Part shown: positions 55,221 through 64,000 of the stretch, piece after piece
Layout: the number at the start of each line of letters is the position of its first letter
Numbering within the stretch: position 1 is the first letter of the stretch
DNA from: Polytrichum commune
Taxonomy: Eukaryota; Streptophyta; Polytrichopsida; Polytrichales; Polytrichaceae
Length of the DNA stretch: 64,000 bases
Direction: 5' to 3'
Assembly (NCBI GenBank): GCA_950295325.1
Contig: OX485806.1
Span: 55,795,169 to 55,859,168 of the forward strand
Program-made: the position numbers and the translations under genes
Notes under the pieces: model-generated
Seen by the model: only the letters and a program-made list of their open reading frames with translations
Told to the model about the DNA's origin: nothing
Database searches by the model: none

Positions 55221-57955
55221 TGTGAACCCTTAGAGTGGTCGACCACTCCGCGGGATCACTTTTAGTTAGGATGTTAGTATTAAAAGTTAGAATTGATAGG
55301 GAATTTAGGGGAAATTAGTTCAATTAGTAATTAGCCTAGAAGAATGAAGGTGGAGTACTAAGGACTCTGGGCCTTCAATCGGAAGTAACAAAATTCTAGT
55401 GAAGGATAAGGTTGGTTAAAATGAAAACTAAGTAGTGATAGGAAATAACGAAGTAGAAAAATATGCTAGCTAGTAAAAACTGCTAGCTAAGCAAATGTTA
55501 GTAGATGCTAGCTAAGTAAATGTTAGTAGATCCTAGTTAAGCAAATGCTAGTAGATACTAGCTAAGCAAATATTAGTTGATGTTTGCTAAAAAAATATTA
55601 GTTTATTAGTTAACAAAGGTCACACAAAACTATTGGAGGTGTTTGGCGTAAGAAGACGAAATCGGCTTGAAGATTTTTGAAGAAAAAATAGAAAAATAGT
55701 AAGGGGGCTACTTGCGCCCTTGCCAACTCGATGGCGAAAAATTAGAACTGTTCTAAGGTTCCCCATTGGAGCCACCTCGGTGAGAGGGTGGCAACCTCAT
55801 CCGGGAGAAAATCCTAAGCCGAAATTTCGGGAAATGGTTCGAAACATGGAGCCGGTGACAGAGGGGTCCAACCCTTTTTTGAGAGGCTTTAAAAACCCCC
55901 TCTTCCCCTTTTAATCTCTCTCCACGTTTTCTTTTTTTGCATGGCAAAACCCTCTAGAATTGTAGTTAGAAAGAAGAAACATTCTCATTCATTCAATATA
56001 GCCATAAATTAGAATTCTTGTAGTTAGAATTCTTGAGAGAAGGTATTGTGTTTTTGAACACATCCCTAAGTAGCTGTGACACTTCCAAGCAAGTGTAATG
56101 GACATAAAAATTATAATTAAGCCTTCAAATTTTGAATGAATTTAGCCCTTGATGTTAGCTTTCCAAAAATCCTAAGATTATTAGAATCAGAGTTAGGGAG
56201 CAAAAGTCATGAGTGTTTGGGTGAAGGTGTCTTAGCTGCCTCTTAAATTACAAATACGACTTTGCAAGCGCATAACTAAAAGAGAAATAATCTAGTTGCT
56301 TTGATATTCAAATGTGTTATAGTTTTTATTATTAGCTTTCTAGAAAATATGATTTTGTGACAATCAGATTTAAGGAGTGAGAGTTATGAATGTTTAAATG
56401 AAGGTATCCCAGCTGCCTCTTAAAATATAAGACCTGACTTTGTAAGCTCATACCCGCAAGAGGAAATATGCAGTGTTTTTGATATTTGGGGTAGTTGTAG
56501 ATCTGATTATAAGGTTTCTAGAAAATCTAAGCTTGTTGGAATCTAAGTTAATAAGAAAAAGTTATGAATATTTGAATGAAGGTATCCCAACTGCTTGTTA
56601 AATTCTAAGAGTTGACTTTGTAAGCTCATATCTTTAAAAAAATCCATACAGTTGCTTTGATAATTGGATGAGTTATATTTCTTGTTGTTAGCTTTCCAAA
56701 TTACTAATAATTGTTCCAATTGAAGCTTATGAACAAAAGTTGTGGCCGTTTAAACAAAAGGTGTCTGCTGCCTTACGAAAAGAGGTTCGTCCATCCAAGG
56801 TTGGCGGGTACGAGTTGGTGTTGTGGGCGGCCTAGCGTCGGAGTAGGGGTTCCGCACCAACCTTCGCCAAGCCAAGATGGGAGTCTATCGGTAAGCGTTT
56901 TAATCCTACACCCTCCAATTTAGGATTGGAGGGAGCGCGGTAAAGGTAAATTCTCACCCCAACCCAACTATCCATGTAAGCCTAGGGGGGCATCACTCAC
57001 CTAGCTACCGAGGGGGATTCTAACTCTCATGTGTGCAGAGCCTCTTGGTTAAATGTTGTGGTAGTAGCTTTCCATTCATAGCTCGTTCGTGTGTGGTGAA
57101 GCCGGGTTAATCACCGGCATGACCACTCTGTATGTTTATAGGTGGTAAGGTGGGAATAATGACCTACGAAACCACCATCATATTGTTGGCCCCAAGGGTT
57201 GCAGGTGATGGCCCCAACCCTTGAAGATTGTGCAATAGGTTGAACATACAAGTTGCCTTATTTCCCAGGCCCATCAGTTGAATTTTCGTGGTCAAACTGT
57301 GTTGAACTAATTAATAACCAACAATATTCGTTCGACCCCCGTGGGCAAAAACCAACCGGAAACTTAACTCGGAGGATTGAGACTATCCCTCCGACGGCAA
57401 AGATCGGAGGGTGTAAATATCAATCAACCTTCAAAAGACTCGCACAGGGCCTTGAAGGATTTTGGTTAGGGCGTGCACCAAACAGGTAGGTGGTGATGCC
57501 ATATATTATGAACTTAGTAACATAGGCTTTGTTCAATCAACCATAAATTAAGAATGAAGGTTGAGAGGGTGAGACTTAATTAAGGTCCCTCCGTTTAGAG
57601 AATTTAATATATAAGAAGTAAAGAATCAAAGGTGGCCCAAGATAAAATGTAAAGTTATTTTATTCATTAGGATTAGGTTGCCTTGATCCCAAGGCTGGTG
57701 CATTTGCGCGTAGACTAGGATAAATTAGGCATTAAGTTAGAGAACTTGATAATTATCTTAAGCACTTAAAATCTAGGCACAACCTATCGGAAGGATACGA
57801 CGTGATTATCAAATTCCTCCACAAACACAAAACACCCATTAAATATCATAACAACCGGGTTCGGCTTGGGCACCTGCCAAGGCAGGTCACCCTCACCGAA
57901 GGGTTTGTGCCGTACTTTTAGGCTCCCTCGGAGGGGGGTGCCCAAAAGCACCACA
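55221..57955 (+). mobile_element. Solo LTR E2 (2.7 kb)
   Basis: Starts TGTGAACCC and ends GTGCCCAAAAGCACCACA. Flanks ACCTT (55216-55220) and CCCTT (57956-57960) agree at four of five positions. It corresponds to E1 without the chromovirus: the site of that insertion is intact here as CATCCCTAAGTAGCTGTGACAC at ~56062. TATA-like CTTTAAAAACCCCC lies near 55890. ORFs at 55720-55947, 56711-56923, 57253-57489 and 57866-58156 are not supported as genes. Confidence 0.88.
56100..56765 (+). repeat. ~170-bp tandem repeats inside LTR E2
   Basis: Four or so copies of the same block as in E1 (GGTGAAGGTGTCTTAGCTGCC, GACTTTGCAAGCGCATAAC, GCTTTCTAGAAAATATGA). Confidence 0.8.
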
Positions 57956-60550
57956 CCCTTGTCTTTGGATTGTTTTGGAAATCATCTTTTGTATACACAC
58001 TTTAACCAAAGTGGTCTTTCAATGGCATCAAAAGAGCCCATTCCACTACAAATGAACCGTTTTGAGCCCGCCATAAGGTTCTTACAATTTGGGGAACCCA
58101 TAGTGGAAAATTTCCCCATAAGCACCTCCAATGATGTTCAACTGAAAAAATATTAATTTGAAGTAGTCTACCCCTTATTCAAATGAACATTAGCTTACTA
58201 TATTGGTTTTTCATTTTGTAGGCAACATGGTGGTCAACAACAAAGAAAAAGTAATTTATAAAAATCTAAAGATTCTAGACCATTAGATTTTGTTTACACA
58301 AGATCCAACGATATTTTTTTGGAATTTTTGAGATTTTATTTTTGGATGAACAAATGTCTAGTTGGTCTAGTGTTGTAATCAACATGGAGTAGTTGGCTAG
58401 TTTTTCAATCACTATAAGCAGTCAACATGAAGGAAAATCAAAGAAAAATATTCATATTTCTTTGGACCGTTAGACCTTGGATTTTCCAATTTGATTTTTT
58501 AAGGAATTGACTATAATTATAAACCAAAAGTCAAAATTATATAAATCCAAATTTCCTTTGCAAAAATCAAATTGAAGTCACAAAATTAAATGTGAAAAAG
58601 TGTTCAAACGTCACGCCTATTTTCACATCCATACATATGGTAAATTTCAATTTTGTATCTTTCTAAGATATGCAACCTCAAGCTTTGAACTCAACCTTAT
58701 GAGTTAAACAATGCATCCACCAAAAAACTCTCACGATGTGCGGTGCAATATAGGTGAAGGGAAAAAATGAAGGTTGAAGGGCCAAAAGGGTGAAGGGTCC
58801 AGACTGAGCCGCTAGAAAAAGGCCCAAAGTTGGCTAGGCAATAAGGTAGAAATGTAATGATGAGCACGATATATTGCCCAAAACTAATTTTTTAAACAAA
58901 ATATTATAAATTATCACACACCATTTGACATGCTTATATACGGAAAAAAAATAGCGCATATCAATTGATAGGCAATAAATAATTTGCACATGTCATTTAA
59001 CAAAAAAAAAAAACGTTGCAAGTTAAGTGACACTCAAATGTAATTTATCATTTTTTTTGTAAAATATGTATATAGATGTAACCCAGATTTTGTTCCATCT
59101 TAATCAACCAAATTCTTAATTTGGACACAAGTATATTTTTATACTTTATTAAGAATTTTGGTGTGACAAGTCAAGCTGAATAAAGAACAAGTCAAAATAA
59201 TTTAAATCATATTTTATATGCACCCATTCAATTTTTTACAAAGATATTCACATGAAAATATTTTTACTCTTAGACCTTATATATCAAATAATTATACCAC
59301 GAGGTTTTGTTTCTTTATACCATGTACAAATTAATGTAATTCTGAAAAAAAACATGGGTTGAGGCATAAATGTCTACACAATACATAAAAGGGAGGTATA
59401 GTTATTCTTTAGTTTTACGAATCAAAATTTTAGGGAAATTTTAAGTAGAGGTAGATGCACAAATCTGCATCTTAAAATTTAGGGGAAAAAATTTGGCAAC
59501 ATACATATGATGTAGGGTGAGATTACTATGAGTTGAATCATATGGATGAAAAAATTCAATAATTTTCTTGATGGAAATTATAAAATTGGGTAGTCTACAT
59601 ATTAGAAATCCTAAATGTTTCATGATTTATATTTTGTGTAGGTAGTGGAGGCATTGAACGATACAATTTTAAATACCTTAGCACATCTATATGAATCTAT
59701 TATCCAATGTAAGATTAGTATGTTGACTATAAATTACTAGTAGAAACATATTTTAAAATGTAATCCTAAATAATTTGTAATATAGTAATATTTTCATTTT
59801 ACACAAGAGTATGTAGTGTTGGTAATTCATTATAAGATATAAGGTGAAGAAGGGGCTTACATTCTATTCAAGGTCATTTTAATCGTTGCAAAGAATATGG
59901 ATTAATATGAAAGGATTAATATGCAGGACTGTGTATTAAGAATTTGTTCTATGTCTCCAACTTTTTTCTAGATCTCAAGTACACATAGAGCATGCAATCA
60001 TTTGGAATTATGTCCAACCAAAATAAATTGGGATATTAGACAAAGTACTTGTTTTGAAAATAAAATTTTCATCTAAATAATTTATGCAAAAGATATTCCA
60101 ATATTTAACAAATATTTTTTCAGGTTATGTAGGTGGTTTGGTGACAAAACATGTTACGAAAATATTTTTGAAGCTTGAGTGAGCAAAGAAGGGATTTGTT
60201 CTAGAAGTTGTGTTCAACTAAGAAAATTTAGAAAATCAAGTATAAATAGTAGATGATTGAAAACCAAGAGCGGATACTCAAAAAATAAAATCAACAAACA
60301 ACGTCATATCAATGGGAGGCAGTAAAGCGACATTAGAGGCAACAAGGCGACATCGGAAGTAAAAGGCTTGGACAAGACAAGTCTAGTAGTTGAGAAAAGG
60401 ATATAACATGAGAGCTGACAAGGGAGACAAGGGGAGGCACTATGAAAGCAAGCCAAGGACCAAGTATTGAACCCAGGGTCACGAATGTATTAGGTCAAAA
60501 AAATGAGCATCGACCCAACATTGTAAGGGTATTGAGTTGAAAGTATTACC
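57956..60550. other. AT-rich region without recognisable genes
   Basis: Noncoding-looking DNA. 57960-58160 may be the other half of the relic left of E2. A short purine-rich patch near 58750-58830 (GAAGGGTGAAGG type) is the only local oddity. The ORF at 59441-59623 shows no domain. Confidence 0.5.
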
Positions 60551-61964
60551 TTATTTTAAAATGTATTGATGTAAGAGTGGGTACATGAGAAGATAAGGGG
60601 CTCAATGGACTACGGGTCGGTTATCAAACATGTGAGCCATTTCCAAAAATAGTAAGCCACTTTGACAATTAATGAGCCACTTGAAATTAATGGGTCATTT
60701 CCATAATTAATATGATATTTAGGATTAATGAGGCTTTGTTTTGGATTAAGCAACCTAGTAACACTTAGATAAATTGTAGGCCACTTAGATGAAGGTAATG
60801 GGAGGTAGAAACAAATGAAGGCCAATGACGGGTTTTTTTTTGCAATTTGCATAAAATAATATATAGGTAGATTCCAAAACGCAATCTACCACGTTTTGAA
60901 TATAAAAATAAACATGGAGACTATAGGTGCAATCTTTTGAGGATTTTTGAAAGAGTTATTTTGATCCTCTTAGGATAAATAGAAAATATAGTAATATAAT
61001 AGAGAAGCAGATGTCAGAAGTCACCTCTCACTACATATATAGAGCTAGGATTAGAGTACAAACACTTATTCACGAGAGATAGGCTACAAAAGCTAGGTCC
61101 TTTGTACCTTTACCATTTTGAATGCAAAGAACTTCAAGCTCAGACTTTCTCCATAGTTATTCAAGGTAGAGGCAAAGTCATTATTGGCATAGACACCATA
61201 GAGGTAAGGGGTTATGATTAAGAGTCATATTGTAGCTTGAAGAATGCTATGTATAGAAACTAACATGAGGTGAGATTATTTGTAAAAGTGGAAAAAATGT
61301 GAATTATGAGGATTGATCATAGAAACTCACATGAGGTGAGAATAAATACATAAGTGAGAAAAAATACTATAGGTGCAAAATTGATTATGGATTTGCAAAG
61401 CACAAAAATGAAATTTGATCCTTGAGAGGTTCTTACATAATAAAAAGACCATATGTGTGAGTGTTACTGAGGCAATCATAGAGAAGAAAAAAATAAGTAA
61501 AAGAGTGAAGCATGCAATTGGCATAAGAATCATTATCGCTATACCATTTACCGTGCACCTACTCATACATATATTATTTTCAACATCATTAGTCTCTTAA
61601 CAAAAAAAACTACTATATATATATATGTAATTAAAAACCAAAATATCTCAATTATAAGTATGTTTTCAATTACCTGCAATGTAATTGATTAATACTAAGT
61701 ATAAATGATGCAATCAATCACATAATATCTAAGAAATTAGACATTTATAACTTAATTATTTTGAATATAATGAGAAGAATGTAAAGAGTGTTTGAACCTT
61801 TATCAAAGGATAATTGGAAATCATCATTTTTCTACATTAATTATTCCACTTTGAAGGTAAGAAATTTTTAATATAATATCATTGATACTCCAACCAAAAG
61901 ATCAACTTAAATTTATTATGCACTATTGTAATGTAACTAGAATTATTAAGGAATATTCTAACTA

Positions 61965-62685
61965 CATGTGCCAGTGTGTAAGTAGAGAAATATGAGAGCT
62001 AGACAACTCTCAGTTGAGGATGAATGGAAAGGAGTAAGACAACTCCAGATTGACAACATGTGCACTGGAGTTAGACAGCTCCGCATTTAGTGCATTGGAA
62101 CTAGACCATTCCAATTGAGAACATGTGCACGTGAGTTAGACAACTCTCGATGAGGTGCACAGGAGTTAGACCACTCCATATTGGAAAGATGAATGTTATT
62201 CATTGGAGCTAGACAACTCTCAATGAATAGATAAAGCTAGTTGGAATTAGACAGTTCCAACTAGAAAATTGAATGAATGAATTAGTTGGAATTAGACAGT
62301 TCCAACTAGAAAGAAGAATGGATGAATCCAATTGGAATTAGACACTTCCAATTGGAAGAATGGAATTGAGATAAGAGATGAAAGAAGGTTCTAGAAGAAC
62401 CAAAGATAGAAGATTCATAGTAGAACTATGAGATAGAGCTATGAATAGAATACTTTTACTATATGTAAATATAGATAGTAAAAGTAGTACTTCAGCATAA
62501 GAGGAAGCTCGGGGGAGGAGAGAGGATCTTTTATGTCTCTCTCCTATGGTCGGGTGGTAGAGCTTCTATGACCAAACCATATTTGGTTGTGGTTTGTACT
62601 TAGAGAAAGGAATAAAAATTTGTATTTGTTTTAATTCTTTACTTTGAGATTTTGTTGTCAAGAAACCAGTTGAGAGGTTCGTAAC
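61965..62685 (+). mobile_element. Possible insert in LTR F2 carrying the hairpin array
   Basis: About 720 bp flanked by AACTA (61960-61964 and 62686-62690). It starts CATGTGCCAGTG and ends GAGAGGTTCGTAAC, and has an AATAAA signal near 62610 before a T-rich end. It resembles a small solo LTR (TGTG...AACA if the borders are moved by one or two bases), but ends and duplication are not in perfect register. F1 has no counterpart. Confidence 0.35.
61993..62510 (+). repeat. Array of short hairpins with a common loop
   Basis: Ten inverted repeats share a loop close to YTAGACAR but have different stems, for example TGAGAG/CTCTCA (61993), GGAG/CTCC (62066), TTGGAA/TTCCAA (62094), CTAGTTGGAA/TTCCAACTAG (62237) and CCAATTGGAA/TTCCAATTGG (62327). 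Further hairpins with a TAGAA loop follow: GGTTC/GAACC (62387) and CATAG/CTATG (62416). A 12-bp one, TACTTTTACTAT/ATAGTAAAAGTA, lies at ~62451-62486. Confidence 0.85.
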
Positions 62686-63441
62686 AACTATATAGAAATA
62701 ATAACATATTAAAATTTTATAATTAATCATAGCTACACTAAGATAAAATGTACATTTTCATTAAAAAATCACTATAAACAACTATGATTGTTCTTAAAAT
62801 AGATTGTATTTATGTATAACTAAGACCTACATACATCTAATATGGTTGTGCTAAAATAAACTGAAGTTCATATGATTGTGATTCTGCATTAATGTTGTTG
62901 TGTTGGAAAGCTATTATGAGAAGAAAAAAAATCTTTTAAAGAGGGATTAAGACATTGAAATAAAATGATATGTTTCAAGATAATTGATAAGGAAGTGGAA
63001 GACTGATAAAGACATTGTTGCAAATGTGGAGAGAAAAATTTCCTTTCATGGTTAGAGAATGTTCAACAACAACTTAGTATTTATGAAATTAATTGTGACC
63101 TATGTTATATCAGAGAAAAAACTCCAATAATGAAAAACTACACATAGAAGAAAGGAAAAGAAATACTACTTGAAAAGATTACACCAAGAAAATTATCATC
63201 ACAACGAAGGGACTTTTAATTTAAACTTGATCATCATGATGAATACAAGTAAGACGAGCTTCTAAAAGAAAAACTAAGACATCTATCAATGTAGCAAAAA
63301 AACCATCTTTGAAGCTAAGAGAAAACAACAGCAATCGACAAGGAGATTACGTTATCTAATTGTCTTAATCAGGAGGATGTTTTAAATCACTACAACGTGG
63401 TCAACCCTAAAAACAAATGAAGGTAGTTGAATTCTACATTT

Positions 63442-63460
63442 TGGTGACCATGTTGGGAAC
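63442..63460 (+). other. Primer binding site of element F2
   Basis: TGGTGACCATGTTGGGAAC starts three bases after the LTR end. It has the TGGYGAC...GGGGA form seen in Tat/Ogre-type elements (tRNA-Arg class), though with substitutions. The assignment is by similarity. Confidence 0.5.
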
Positions 63461-64000
63461 TTCGACTTGATTAAGGAAAAAAAATTAAGATGATTTAGAA
63501 GATCAAGAAACGATTTGACTATGAGTGAGTAAGCTAGGCGAGTTGTTGAAGAAGCCTACAGACAACTTCAATGAGGGATCAAAAAAAATAAAATTATATT
63601 GAATATGTTTTGGCCTTAAAAGATTTGGCACACATGGCATCACTAACAACAATACCCAAACATGGGCAAATGCAAGAAAATTTCAAACTCTAATGAAAAT
63701 ATGAATAAACCTTAGAATGAACAAACTTGGAAGTAATTTGAAGAAAATAATATTAGTTTTACTTATAGATCGGAGTTCAAACAAATAATAAAAGAGTTGC
63801 TAGAAGAGTTGCAAGTGTTTTTGATTTTAGATGTGTCAAACAAAGTAAAAAATAATTTGTGGGAGTGCATGCTTGGAACAACATCGCAAACCGGCTACCA
63901 TTACAACCAAAAAAAAGGTTTTTTACAATCTATTCTACAAAATTCATGATAACATTGTATGAATGAAAATGAAAAAATTGGTTCAGATGTACACTGATAT
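63461..64000 (+). other. Start of the internal region of element F2
   Basis: AT-rich leader with no ORF over 60 codons; gag, if present, lies beyond the window. Confidence 0.4.

Larger units (their letters stand above)
60550..63438 (+). mobile_element. LTR F2, 5' LTR of an element running off the window
   Basis: It pairs with F1 (48190-49447 and 52684-53508) at both ends. It ends GTTGAATTCTACA followed by TTT and a primer site, so it is a 5' LTR on the + strand. A TATA-like CATATATAG is at ~61045. Its start is not defined. The middle holds a block at about 61965-62690 with hairpins that F1 lacks. Confidence 0.65.

Overview
This window is plant nuclear DNA that consists almost entirely of transposable elements. 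The evidence is: Ty3/gypsy polyproteins of two plant lineages (a chromodomain-bearing chromovirus and an Athila/Tat-like element), a CACTA transposon, a MULE-derived transposase-like gene with SWIM and WRKY/GCM-like zinc fingers, a probable GT-AG intron, plant-type primer binding sites (initiator Met tRNA; probable Gly tRNA) and AT-rich intergenic DNA. I see no ordinary cellular gene, tRNA, rRNA or CRISPR array. The species cannot be fixed from sequence alone; a large, repeat-rich land-plant genome fits.

Layout. 1-1762: a + strand chromovirus (family A) LTR, primer site and decayed gag. 1763-7816: a + strand Athila-like (family B) composite, pol end - LTR - gag - LTR, with a MITE in gag and a minisatellite in the second LTR. 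7990-38196: one MULE-like gene on the minus strand, split by a nest. A solo LTR (E1, 9353-35917, TSD TGAAG) sits in the gene. A chromovirus (A, 10104-33868, TSD CCTAA) sits in E1. An almost new Athila-like element (B, 12553-23260, TSD CCGCA) and a solo A-family LTR (D, 23864-29512, TSD ATCAT) both sit in the integrase of A. A CACTA element (24595-29456, TSD TTT) sits in D. Removing the insert and one TSD copy restores one open frame of the MULE-like gene across the E1 site.

38.2-39.1 kb holds small unassigned + strand ORFs. 39.1-43.1 kb is a satellite-like array of about 138-bp units, most carrying a near-perfect 26-bp palindrome. 43.1-48.2 kb is AT-rich and unassigned. 48.2-53.5 kb is an F-family LTR carrying two oppositely oriented B-like solo LTRs nested in each other. 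53.5-54.4 kb is another solo A-family LTR. 55.2-58.0 kb is a second E-family solo LTR. 58.2-60.5 kb is unassigned. 60.5-63.4 kb is a second F LTR, followed by a primer site and element leader running out of the window; inside it lies an array of short hairpins whose stems vary but whose loop is conserved.

Function. Only element B looks potentially autonomous: one 2,079-codon ORF and LTRs that differ at two sites by eye. A is dead (frameshift, several stops, altered protease and zinc-finger residues). The rest are solo LTRs, deletion derivatives or relics. Relative ages follow from the nesting: MULE gene, then E1, then A, then B and D, then CACTA after D.
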